Assembly: GCA_021129445.1 (NCBI GenBank)
Contig: JAJOLG010000074.1
Coordinates: 1-16,005 of the forward strand
DNA length: 16,005 nucleotides
Source of the DNA: Candidatus Altimarinota bacterium
GTDB taxonomy: Bacteria > Patescibacteriota > Gracilibacteria > GCA-2401425 > JAJOLG01
Reading direction: 5' to 3'
Below, one piece after another: positions 7,473 through 15,377 of this stretch. The first letter of the stretch is position 1. Every line of letters begins with the position of its first letter. The notes under the pieces were generated by a model, which worked only from the letters and a program-made list of their open reading frames with translations, was not told the DNA's origin and did no database searches. Position numbers and translations under genes: made by a program.

Positions 7473-9869
7473 TTATATTTTTTCTCTCAAAATATGCTTA
7501 ATTTTTATCACTTCATTGTGTTCGTCGATAATGTAATAATAATGAATTAAATCTTCAAGTGCTTGAACTGACATATTTTCAATAAGATCGGTTTTTTCTT
7601 TTTTTATAATTTCTTTAATTTTCTTAATTACTTCGTGCTTTACAATGTTATTTATGTGCTTTTGGATATGTTCTGGAACTTTTTGCATCATTTTTTTGGT
7701 TTTTAAAGCATGCTCTCTGTTTTCATGTAGTAAATATTCTATGATATGATGCGAAATTCATATTTCTCATAATTTTAAAATCGCAATAATTGCCATTTCT
7801 CTTATTTCTTCATTGTCATCGTCCAAGAAATTATACAATTTTGATATTTCTTGCTTTGAATTTATCTCTCATAAAATAAAAATTGCAGCAAGTATATCAT
7901 CTTTATTTTTTGATAAAAGTAGTTTTGAAATTTGAATTGTTAATTGCAATCTTAATTGTTCAAACTGCCATAAAGCTATTATTACAGAGGCTTTTACTTG
8001 TGGATTTTTAGTATTTAAAAATTTTTTAATATAATGATTTAAATTTATATCTTCAAAATTTTTACAAACATAAATAATATTTTTTTTCGTATCGTCATCA
8101 GTATTTTCTAAAATATTAACAATAAAGGAGATAATTTCTTGATCGTGAATATTTGCAAAATTTTTGATTATTAGCTCTTTTACTGATTTTGATTGTGTAT
8201 CTTTTAGTAATTTTTTTAATTCATTTAAAATTCTGTGTTTTGTGAATCATTCTTGAAAAAGATTTTTTCCCGTGATTTTAAAATTTAAAAGTGCATTTAA
8301 TGCGGCTTTTGTGATATTTTTATCTTCATGTTTTGTTAAATTTAAAATTTCAGGAATTGATTCTTTGTGTCAAATTTCCCCCAAAGAATATAAAATTTTT
8401 CATTTTATTTCTTCTAAATTTCTTTTTTTTAATAATTTTGATAAAATCAAATGTGCATTTTTGTGTCATTTTTGTGTTAAAACTTCAATTGCTTCAAGTT
8501 TTTCTTGAATATCTTTGCTGGTTTCAGCTTTTTTTCTTGCTAGTTGTGTGTATTTATCTTTTGTTTTTTTAGTTAAAAAATACATGAGAATAAATAAAAT
8601 TATGATAATTGTAGAAATTGTTGTGTGTAAAATTTCTCAGTGAAGAAAAAATCATAAAAATAAAAGAATTATTGTTCAAGTCACTGTTCAAAGCGGGATA
8701 ACTATTCATTCATTAAATTCTTTTCAATATTCTTTCATTCTTTCATTTGCTGCATAAAATAAGGTAAGATATGCAGTTCTATGAAGTCAGTTTAAGATTT
8801 CAAAACTGGCTTTTGTAAAAACTGCTGTTTTTATTCAAAATGATGATAAAAGCGCAAAACTTGGGATAATCATCAGAAATGGATTAAGGGACATTGTTTT
8901 TATCAATCAAAATTTTCTGTTTAATCTTGATGAAATAAAAATTTGGCTTAAAAATAATAAAATTGAGAAAATTACATGATAAAATCATAATCAATGTGCA
9001 AGTTTTGAAGAATAAGATTCTTTATCATATGATTTTTGTTCTCAGTACATTTCTATTGAGTTGTGGATATCTTGATCAAGTGCAGAAGTGTATTGAAATT
9101 CAATAAGTGTAAAAATTATAAATTGTAAAAATACAATTATTGAGATGTATTTAAAAAATTTTGTACCTTTAATTTGTTTAAATCATTGATGAATTTTTTC
9201 TAATTTTGATTCTTTTTTTACATCGTTTTTTTTATGTTTTAATCTTGGTGTTTTATCGAGTAAAATTGAAACCGAGATTGCAAACATAAATATTATGAAC
9301 AAAAATATCAATATTTTAAAAAATGTTGTAATATCGATTTGTGTCGCTCAAATTGCCAAAAGTGATCATGCCAAAATTCATCAAATCGGCTCTGAGGCTA
9401 CAATAAATGGAATTGTTCTTTCACTTTCAAGTGGAGAAAAGAGTTCTTCAACGAAAATTCAAAGAATTATTTTTATTTGATATAAAACCACTGAAACAAA
9501 AAATATTATCGATCAGAAAAATAAAAGCGATCTTTCTTCCGAGATTCCCGTGATTGAAATTATCAAAATTGATAAAACTGAAAGCCAAATTAAAATTCTT
9601 CTCTTGTCTTTTGATTCAATTAAAAAAGAGAATCAAATTGATCAAATAATTGTTGAAATTGCGAGAATGATGTACAAAACTGGTAAATGTAAAATTCAAT
9701 AATATTCCAAAAATGATGCAGTTAAAAGTGTGCTTGCAATTACATAAATTCAAAAAATTATTGTTTTTACAAAAAAAGAAAATAGAACTCTTCACCATTC
9801 AAAAGTTGAAATATTAAAGATTTTGTTGATTGTGTGTAAAATATTTTGTGTTAAAAGTATTTTTTTCAT
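7473..9869 (-). CDS. Multi-pass membrane transporter-like protein with C-terminal HEAT repeats, 798 aa
   Basis: Not assignable to a substrate. Residues about 20-430 are a membrane domain with roughly ten to twelve hydrophobic spans (e.g. VKTIIFGIYVIAS, LYIILAISTIIGSIGFSFL, ILIFLFIIFMFAISVSIL, HVIFSILLFLSQIFI, GTVTGTIILLFLGFFL). The charged segment ANERMKEYGKEFNEG before the last spans resembles the conserved R-x-K-x-K-D/G region of ATP/ADP-translocase-like (NTT) and related MFS-type carriers. After about residue 440 the chain becomes soluble and is built from paired-helix repeats of 30-35 residues (for example ILYSLGEIGHKESIPEILNL, and NEEIREMAIIAILKLGEIGI), typical of HEAT repeats. ATG 9869 is the only plausible start; stop codons bound it just upstream. 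No TTA or CTA interrupts the frame on the plus strand. NTT-HEAT and MFS-HEAT fusions are known in other bacteria; the assignment to either is inference. Confidence 0.85.
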
Positions 9870-9901
9870 ATTTTTTTCTTTTTTTCTTAAAAATCTTTTT
9901 A

Positions 9902-9971
9902 TTTTACTGAAAAAAATTTATTTTGATATGAAAAAATTTTTACTTTTTACTGAAAAATTATTTTTTGATAT
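9902..9971. repeat. Imperfect direct repeat, 27-28 bases, spacing 43
   Basis: TTTTACTGAAAAAAATT...TTTTGATAT at 9902-9929 recurs as TTTTACTGAAAAATTA...TTTTGATAT at 9945-9971. Both ends of the unit (TTTTACTGAAAAA and TTTTGATAT) are conserved while the middle varies by a base in length. The placement in the upstream region of the minus-strand transporter gene suggests a paired regulatory site; this is inference, and A+T-rich DNA gives such repeats more easily. Confidence 0.4.
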
Positions 9972-10000
9972 TTAAAAAATAATTAATATTTTTCCATCTA

Positions 10001-10028
10001 TTGACTTTTTTCAAAAAATAATTACATT
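10001..10028 (+). promoter_or_regulatory. Candidate sigma-70-type promoter
   Basis: TTGACT at 10001-10006 is followed after 16 bases by TACATT at 10023-10028. It lies about 60 bases before the zinc-ribbon gene and is the best -35-like hexamer in the intergenic region. Confidence 0.45.
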
Positions 10029-10090
10029 GGTTTAGCTATTTTAAATCAATTTTTTTGCTTTAAAATAAAGAAAATATTTAAAAAATCTAA

Positions 10091-10555
10091 ATGAATTTAG
10101 ACAGTATTATAAATTTTATTTGAAGTTTACAAGAATTTGTGACTTTAAATTCGTCATTTGATACAATTATAAAATGATTTTTATTGTATCTTGCATTTTT
10201 CTGGGTAGCACTTGTGATTTGGGTTGCAAAAGATGCGATTGCGAGGTCGAATAGTATTATTTTTCATGTTTTGGTAATTATTTTAAATATATTTTTACCA
10301 GTTTTTTGATTGATGATTTACCTTTTGATTAGGCCGTCAAGAACACTTTTGGATAAATATTACGAAGATTTAGAGTTTCAAGCCTTGACATGACACGATA
10401 AAAAATTTTGTCTAAAATGTCACGCGATGGTTGAAGATTGATTTAAATTCTGTTGAAAATGTTGAGAGAATTTAATGCAAACTTGTAAAAAATGTAAAAA
10501 AGATTTTTCAAAAGAATATGAAATTTGCCCATTTTGTGGGGAAAAACATAAATAA
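10091..10555 (+). CDS. Membrane-anchored double zinc-ribbon protein, 154 aa
   Basis: Family unknown; architecture clear. Two hydrophobic spans come first: about 28-46 (GFLLYLAFFWVALVIWVA) and 56-80 (SIIFHVLVIILNIFLPVFGL and on), ending in a positive RPSRT. The tail carries four Cys pairs: CLKC (with CHAM), CGKC, CKKC and CPFC, i.e. FCLKCHAMVEDGFKFCGKC and TCKKCKKDFSKEYEICPFC, two adjacent zinc ribbons as in the DZR type. Topology by the positive-inside rule puts the ribbons in the cytoplasm. Six to seven of the glycines are TGA, including those in the second knuckle pair (FCGKCG). A promoter candidate precedes it and a terminator directly follows, so it is probably transcribed alone. Such proteins may be adaptors for nucleic acid or protein partners at the membrane, but nothing here shows which. 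Confidence 0.85.
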
Positions 10556-10556
10556 T

Positions 10557-10589
10557 AAAAAATCCATTTTTTATGGATTTTGATTTTTT
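10557..10589 (+). terminator. Intrinsic terminator after the zinc-ribbon gene
   Basis: A nine-base-pair stem AAAATCCAT (10559-10567) / ATGGATTTT (10573-10581) with a five-base T loop is followed by GATTTTTT. It starts two bases after the stop codon. Confidence 0.75.
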
Positions 10590-10609
10590 AATAATTTAAA
10601 AATATAATT

Positions 10610-11005
10610 ATGGAATTTTTAACTGAGTTAATGTCTAAAATGACAATTGAAAATTTATTTAAATTACAACCTTCTACGGATTTTTCTTATTCTTATTTGG
10701 TTTTCTGATTTTTGATTTTTTTAGTGGTTTTTTCGTTTGTTTTTGATTATATTGCAAAACATCAAGAAAATAAATTTTTAAGAAAAGCGATGAAGTGAGA
10801 AATGGCTCATGTGAGATGGACTTTGCCTTTGGTTTGAGCATTTTTACTTGTTTCAAGACTGGAATGAATTCCGTTTTTTAATATGAAATTTTTATTGATA
10901 ATTTATTTATTTGTTGTTATTTGACATTTTGTTTATCTTTATTTTGACATCAAAAAACAATATTTAAAAAAGCTTGAAAAACAAGAAAAATATTCAAAAA
11001 AATAA
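10610..11005 (+). CDS. Small membrane protein of unknown function, 131 aa
   Basis: Not recognised. It begins MEFLTELMSKMTIENLFKL and has three hydrophobic segments: about 28-46 (SYLVFGFLIFLVVFSFVF), 71-84 (TLPLVGAFLLVSRL) and 93-112 (KFLLIIYLFVVIGHFVYLYF). The C-terminal tail is short and strongly basic (KKQYLKKLEKQEKYSKK), consistent with a cytoplasmic end. Glycines in the membrane segments are TGA. The start is the first of three in-frame ATGs (10610, 10631, 10640); a weak choice, since no convincing ribosome-binding site is visible for any. It stands between a terminator and hisS with an 82-base gap to the latter. Confidence 0.75.
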
Positions 11006-11025
11006 TTTTTTCTAAACTAAAAAAT

Positions 11026-11062
11026 AAAAATTTTTTTAAATAAATAAAAAAATTTTTTTCTT
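11026..11062 (+). terminator. Possible A/T-only hairpin between the membrane gene and hisS
   Basis: AAAAATTTTTTT and AAAAAAATTTTTTT face each other across a short A/T spacer and end in a T run. The stem has no G or C, so terminator function is doubtful; it may simply be composition. Confidence 0.25.
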
Positions 11063-11087
11063 AATTTAAAACAATATTTAAAAAAAT

Positions 11088-12491
11088 ATGATAAATTTAA
11101 AATTAAAAAAAGAGTTAAAACCAGAAAAGATTGAAAAAATTGATTGAACAAGGGATGTTTTACCTGTTGATCAAGAGCTTTATGATTTATTTAAAAGGGT
11201 TGCTTGACAAAGAGCAAGGCAGTCATGATTTTCAAAATTTTCAACTCCGATTATTGAAAAAGCTGAACTTTTTGAAAGGTGATTGTGAAAATCTACTGAT
11301 GTTTTAACAAAAAATCAGTTGTTTACTTTTGAAGATAGAAATTGAGAAAAATTGGCTTTGAGATCAGAATTGACTTTGTGAATGTGTAGATCTTACATTG
11401 AAAATATGCTTTCGCAAGAACCTCAACCTTTAATGTTTTATTCATTTGACAAGGTGTTTAGAAATGTTGAGTGAGAAAATAAAATTAGAGAATTTAATCA
11501 ATTTTGAATGGAGGTTTTTTGAGAAGTTGATGCCTGAATCGATGCACAATTGATTTATTTGTGAATGCAGATTTTAACTGATTTAAAAGTTGCAGAATGA
11601 GCAAAAGTTTTAATAAATTCTGTTTGAAGTCATAAAACTAGAAAAAAATTTTATAGATTTGCAACCGATTATTTTGAGTGAAAAAGAAAGGTTTTATGTT
11701 CAGATTGTCAGGAAAAAATTGAATTAACACCTTGGAGGATTTTTGATTGTCAAGAGGAAGATTGTCAAATTATTTGTTTAAAATCACCTAAAATAAAGGA
11801 TTTTTGGATGGGTGATGACAAAAAATTTCACGAGGAAATTTTAGAATTACTTGATGTTATTGATATTTCTTATGAAGTTGATGAAAAATTGACAACTTCA
11901 AATGATTATTACAACAGAACTATTTTTAAAATAGTTGATGCAGAGTGAAAAACAATGCTTGAAGGTTGAAGATATGATTTATTAACAACTCATTTATGAT
12001 GAGAAGAGATTCCGGCATCATGATTTTCGATAAATGCTGAAAATGTGATTGATAAAATGAAAAAAATCTGAGTGAAAACTCCAATTAAAAATAAAATTGA
12101 TGTTTTTGTTTGACAACTTTGAAAAGTTGCTAAAATAAAGGTTTTTCCATTGATTGAAAAATTACAAGCTCTTTGAGTTAGAACAATGTGATGAGTTTGA
12201 CAACCATCAATTAAATGACAAATGGCAATGGCTGAAAAGTCAAATGCAAAATTTGCTTTAATTATGGGAACTTTGGAGGTTAGAGATAATGTGGTGATTT
12301 TGAGAGATATGAAAAAATGAGTGCAAGAGCAAATTCCATTTGATGATGCAATTGATATTGTTATTGAAAAACTTTGAAAAGAAAATCTTGATAATAATAA
12401 ATTTATTGATGAGATTTACATTGAGGAGCCGAAAGAGGAGACTGATGAGGAGAAATTTAGGAAGAAGAGGAGGAGTAGGTTTAATTGATAA
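11088..12491 (+). CDS. hisS: Histidyl-tRNA synthetase
   Basis: Class II synthetase charging tRNA-His. The 467-residue product has the entry motif DGTRDVLP (19-26), motif 1 region with TPIIEKAELFERG, LRSELTLGMCR (91-101), motif 2 YSFDKVFRNVEGENKIREFNQ around 118-138, the histidine-specific LEGGRYDLL (291-299), an insertion with CSDCQEKIELTPWRIFDC typical of bacterial HisRS, and a C-terminal anticodon-binding domain (about 335-430). In motif 3 the block reads GFSINAENV (312-320), where family members normally have an Arg after the Glu (GFAIGLERL); here it is Asn319. The last 27 residues form an acidic then basic tail (EEPKEETDEEKFRKKRRSRF). The gene ends TGA TAA, giving a terminal Gly under code 25. 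No interruption. Confidence 0.94.
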
Positions 12492-12502
12492 AATTTAAAT
12501 TA

Positions 12503-12533
12503 AGAAATTTTTTGCTTTGCTTAGAATGACAAC
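12503..12533 (-). repeat. Dispersed repeat copy A (reverse orientation)
   Basis: The reverse complement reads GTTGTCATTCTAAGCAAAGC, followed by AAAAAATTTCT, and aligns with copy C at 4466-4494 (GTTATTCTGAGCAAAGTGAA) at most positions. It lies 12 bases after the hisS stop. Confidence 0.6.
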
Positions 12534-12543
12534 ATAAAAAAAG

Positions 12544-12580
12544 ATTATCCTGAGGGAAGCGAAGCGACGAAGGATCTTTA
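12544..12580 (+). repeat. Dispersed repeat copy B (G+C-rich)
   Basis: TTATCCTGAGGGAAGCGAAG followed by CGACGAAGGATC is one of the few G+C-rich stretches in the window. It belongs to the CTGAGCGAAGCGAAG-type dispersed repeat familiar from many bacterial genomes and stands inverted with respect to copy A, ten bases away. The inverted pair could fold, but copies A and B are only partly complementary. Confidence 0.6.
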
Positions 12581-12595
12581 TAGCGATAAAACAAC

Positions 12596-12634
12596 TTAAA
12601 AAGCATCAAAAAAATTTTTTTTGATGCTTTTTAA
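12596..12634. terminator. Strong bidirectional intrinsic terminator
   Basis: TTAAAAAGCATCAAAA and TTTTGATGCTTTTTAA form a perfect inverted repeat centred near 12615 with T runs on both strands. It follows hisS on the plus strand. The stem core GCATC/GATGC is the only G+C part. Confidence 0.8.
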
Positions 12635-12701
12635 AATATTTAATTTTTGTTTCTATTTTTTATAAAAAACTGAAATACCGTAATTGAAGATTCTTTTTTT
12701 T

Positions 12702-12766
12702 CACACAAAAGTGTAAGGTGGGTGGTCTATATCAAATACCCACGGGTAAAAGAAAATCTAGCCCCC
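12702..12766 (+). ncRNA. Candidate structured RNA or mobile-element remnant (unidentified)
   Basis: About 43% G+C over 65 bases in a region otherwise near 15-20%. Three hairpins can be drawn on the plus strand: ACAC-AAAA-GTGT (12703-12714); GTGGGT/ACCCAC (12718-12723 with 12738-12743) around a 14-base loop; and GGGT/GCCC (12744-12747 with 12761-12764). The run of T before the first hairpin and absence of one after the last mean it is not a plus-strand terminator. It matches no riboswitch, 6S, SRP, tmRNA or RNase P RNA core I can recall. The GTGGGT and GCCCCC elements also recall terminal hairpins of IS200/IS605 elements, so a decayed end is an alternative. Strand is a guess. Confidence 0.35.
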
Positions 12767-12779
12767 ATAAAATTATGAA

Positions 12780-12949
12780 AGAGAAAAAAAATTTTTATCA
12801 AGATAAGCAAATATTTCAGTATTTTTAATTTTCTATATAAAAAATTTATACAATAAAATATTTTAGTCAAATGTTTTTTTAATAAAAAAAAATTTTACAT
12901 CATTAAAAAAAATTTTTTAATATAAAAAATATAAAATAATAAAAAAAAT
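12780..12949 (+). other. A+T-rich leader upstream of the YtxH-like gene
   Basis: About 170 bases with almost no G or C. A TATACAAT at 12847-12854 could be a -10 element, with only a poor -35 (TTAATT, 12825-12830). A palindrome ATTAAAAAAAATTTTTTAAT at 12902-12921 lies close to the start codon. Nothing else is visible. Confidence 0.35.
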
Positions 12950-13447
12950 ATGAGTTTATTTAAAATACTTTTTGGGGCTACAACTTGACTGGCAGTATGA
13001 TTACTTTTTGCGAAAAAATCTGGAAATGAATTAAGAAATGATTTGAAATGAAAAACTTCTGAGGAAAAGGCGAAAATTTTGTGAAATGAAATTTTGAAAA
13101 CTTGAAAAGATTTGCTTGAAGAATTGAAAAAAATACCAGAAAATGAACAAATTGAAAAAATTAAAATTTTGTGAAAAGAAAAGATTGAGATTTTAAAAGA
13201 TGAAATAAAAAAACAAGGTTGAGAAAAAATTTCTGATTTTAAAGATTTTTGAAAAGAAAAACTTGACGAACTTTTACCAAAATTGGAAAATACTTTGGAT
13301 GAAATTAAAAAAAATTGATGAGAAATTGCAAAAGAAAAAATTTCTGATGCGAAAAAATTTTCTTGAAAAAAAATCAAGGAAGTAAAAAAAATTTTTAAAA
13401 AAGAAGAAAGTGTTTGAGCGAAAATGACAAAAATTTTTAAGAAATAA
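12950..13447 (+). CDS. YtxH-like protein, 165 aa
   Basis: The N-terminus MSLFKILFGATTGLAVGLLFAKKSGNELRNDL matches the YtxH/GvpP-type pattern: a short Gly-rich hydrophobic helix (about 7-21) followed by the A-x-x-SG-x-E-LR signature. The rest (25-165) is a long, highly charged Lys/Glu amphipathic helix or coiled coil with repeated GKE/KEK units, e.g. LGNEILKTGKDLLEEL, GKEKIEILKDEIKKQG, GKEKLDELLPKLENTL. The family is associated with the cell envelope and general stress, with no known enzymatic role. All but two glycines are TGA, so under the standard code the gene is invisible and a longer antisense frame appears instead. It is followed eight bases later by pyrG, probably in one transcript. 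Confidence 0.82.
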
Positions 13448-13455
13448 TTTTTTTA

Positions 13456-15057
13456 ATGAAAAACAGAACAAAATACATTTTTATCACAGGTTGAGTTTGT
13501 TCAAGTTTATGAAAATGAATTGCGGCAGCATCAATTTGAGCGATTTTGAAATGAGCGGGATTTAAAATTTTTATGCAAAAATTGGATCCGTATTTGAATA
13601 TTGACCCGTGAACTATGTCGCCAATTCAACATTGAGAGGTTTTTGTAACTGATGACGGAGCTGAAACGGATTTAGATTTGGGGCATTATGAAAGATTTAT
13701 TGATGAAAATTTGACAAAACATTCCACTGTGACGACTTGAAAAATTTATTCTGAGGTTTTGGAAAATGAGAGGAATTGAAAATTTTGATGACACACGGTG
13801 CAAATTGTTCCGCACATTACCTGAGCAATAAAGCAAAAAGTCTTGAATGCTTGAAATTCTTCGTGAGCGGATTTTGTAATTGTTGAAATTTGAGGAACGG
13901 TTTGAGATATTGAAGGGGAGCCATTTTTGGAGGCGATTAGGCAGTTGAGGTCTGATCTTGGTCAGGAAAATACACTTTTTGTGCATTTGACACTTTTACC
14001 ATTTTTAACTGCTTCAAAAGAATTAAAAACGAAGCCAACTCAACTTTCTGTGAGAGATTTGAGGAGAGTTGGGATTGCGCCGGATATTATTTTAGCAAGA
14101 GCTGATAAAAAAATTGAAAAAAGTATTTTGAAAAAAATTTCAATGTTTTGTTGAGTTGATGAGGATGCGGTAATTCCGGCAGAAACTTTAAATTCAATTT
14201 ATAAAGTGCCTGTTGAATTGCAAAAATATTGAATTTCTGAAATTATTTACAGAAAAATGAATGTAGATTTTAAAAAATCTGATTTGTCTGAGTGGGAAAA
14301 ATTGATTGAAAAAATTGATGAAAAAAAGGAAAAAATCGCAATTTGAATTGCGGTAAAATATCAATGACTTGAAGATGCGTATTTGTCAGTTGTTGAAAGC
14401 TTGAAAACCGCTTGCCTTTACGAGTGATTTGATTTGGATTTGAAATGGATCGATACGGAAAAATTGGAAAATTGAGATGAAAAAGAATTTGAAAAAATGC
14501 ATTTTGTAAAATGAATTTGTGTACCTTGATGATTTTGAAATAGAGGGATTGAGTGAAAAATTTTGGTTGCAAAATATTGTCGTGAAAACAAAATTCCATA
14601 TTTGTGATTGTGTTTGTGAAGTCAAATTTTGGCAATTGAGTTTGCAAGAAATATTGTTTGATTAAAAAATGCAAATTCTGCTGAATTTAATCAGAAAACT
14701 GAAAATAAAATTTTTAAAATTTTAGATTGAAAAAATGAGGAAGAAATTTGATGAACATTGAGATTGTGAGCTTGTGAGTGTCTTTTAAAAAAATGAAGTT
14801 TGGCAGAAAAAATCTATTGAACAACAAAAATTTCTGAAAGGCACAGGCATAGATTTGAATTTAATAATGAATGCAAAAAAATTCTTGAAGAAAAATGACT
14901 TTTGATTTCTGGTATTTCGCCATATTGAGATTTAATGGAAATTGTAGAAAATTCAAATCATCCATTTATGATTTGAAGTCAGTTTCATCCGGAATTTAAG
15001 ACGAGAGCTTACAAAAGCCATCCTTTGTTTGTTGGATTTGTGAGGAGTTTGGTTTAA
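13456..15057 (+). CDS. pyrG: CTP synthase
   Basis: Makes CTP from UTP, ATP and glutamine, the last step of de novo pyrimidine nucleotide synthesis. The 533-residue product is the usual length. N-terminal amidoligase: KYIFITGGVCSSLGKGIAA, with the P-loop glycines mostly TGA, then [40 protein letters not shown], and [21 protein letters not shown]-terminal glutaminase (about 290-533): VPGGFGNRG as oxyanion strand, nucleophile loop GLCLGSQ with Cys386, and QFHPEF with His511 and Glu513 completing the triad. The nucleophile-loop glycines are both TGA, among the best evidence for the recoding. The gene starts eight bases after the YtxH-like stop and is closed by a terminator. Confidence 0.97.
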
Positions 15058-15093
15058 AAAAATATAATTTATTTATCACGACAGATTTTTTTT

Positions 15094-15133
15094 AAAGATA
15101 GAAAAAAAATAATTTTTTTCTATCTTTTTTTTT
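15094..15133 (+). terminator. Intrinsic terminator after pyrG
   Basis: AAAGATAGAAAAAAA and TTTTTTTCTATCTTT form a long stem with a tiny loop, followed by TTTTTT. It begins 37 bases after the pyrG stop. The symmetry would let it act on both strands. Confidence 0.75.
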
Positions 15134-15146
15134 AAGAAAAAATAAG

Positions 15147-15152
15147 TATAAT
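15147..15152 (+). promoter_or_regulatory. Candidate -10 element (TATAAT)
   Basis: A perfect TATAAT 225 bases before the secreted-protein ATG. No matching -35 hexamer is visible in the T-rich sequence 17 bases upstream. If used, it produces a long 5' leader that includes the hairpin at 15309-15346. Confidence 0.4.
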
Positions 15153-15308
15153 ATAAAAAGATTTTTTTTATGTTAAAAAAAATTGTAAATTCAAATTGTC
15201 GGAAAAATAAAAAAAAATTTTTGAAATGATGAAAAAATTTTGAAAAAGTTGATTAAATAAAGAAAAATTTTTTTCCAAAAGAGAAAAAAATAAAAAATTT
15301 AAAATAAA

Positions 15309-15346
15309 ATCTAAAATTTTTTTGAGTGATAAAAAAATTTTTAGAT
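15309..15346 (+). other. A/T-rich hairpin in the leader of the secreted-protein gene
   Basis: ATCTAAAATTTTTTT and AAAAAAATTTTTAGAT pair around the loop GAGTGAT with one bulged base. It is not followed by a T run, so it is not a normal terminator, and it ends 31 bases before the start codon. It may affect mRNA stability or translation; this is inference. Confidence 0.35.
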
Positions 15347-15377
15347 ACAAAAATTTTAAAAAATAAAAATAAAAAAT

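Larger units (their letters stand above)
9870..10090. other. Divergent intergenic region
   Basis: This 221-base region separates the minus-strand transporter gene from the plus-strand zinc-ribbon gene, so it must carry start signals in both directions. It holds a direct repeat near the transporter side and a promoter-like pair near the other. The remainder is very A+T-rich with no other structure visible. No clear promoter was found for the minus strand. Confidence 0.6.
15058..15377. other. Intergenic region between pyrG and the secreted-protein gene
   Basis: A 320-base region with a terminator at its start, a good -10 hexamer at 15147-15152, and an A/T-rich hairpin at 15309-15346. In between the DNA is nearly all A and T. 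A 28-codon ATG frame at 15170-15256 exists under code 25 but looks like background. No RNA gene was seen. Confidence 0.6.

Noticed and set aside
9902-9971. CRISPR array
   Set aside because: Only two imperfect copies, A/T-only, with a spacer too short and no cas genes nearby.
12644-12856. 69-codon plus-strand open frame through the G+C-rich island
   Set aside because: No ATG start, an atypical codon set, and its sequence changes character at the island edges; better explained by structure than by coding.
12895-13377. 160-residue minus-strand open frame
   Set aside because: It is Phe/Ser/Lys-rich with no domain and lies antisense to the YtxH-like gene, which has a recognisable N-terminal signature and uses TGA codons that do not stop.
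14270-14674. 134- and 79-residue minus-strand frames
   Set aside because: They lie entirely within pyrG, whose glutaminase active-site motifs are read on the other strand.
15170-15256. 28-codon ATG frame after the pyrG terminator
   Set aside because: Lys/Asn-rich, short, no ribosome-binding site, and expected by chance under code 25.
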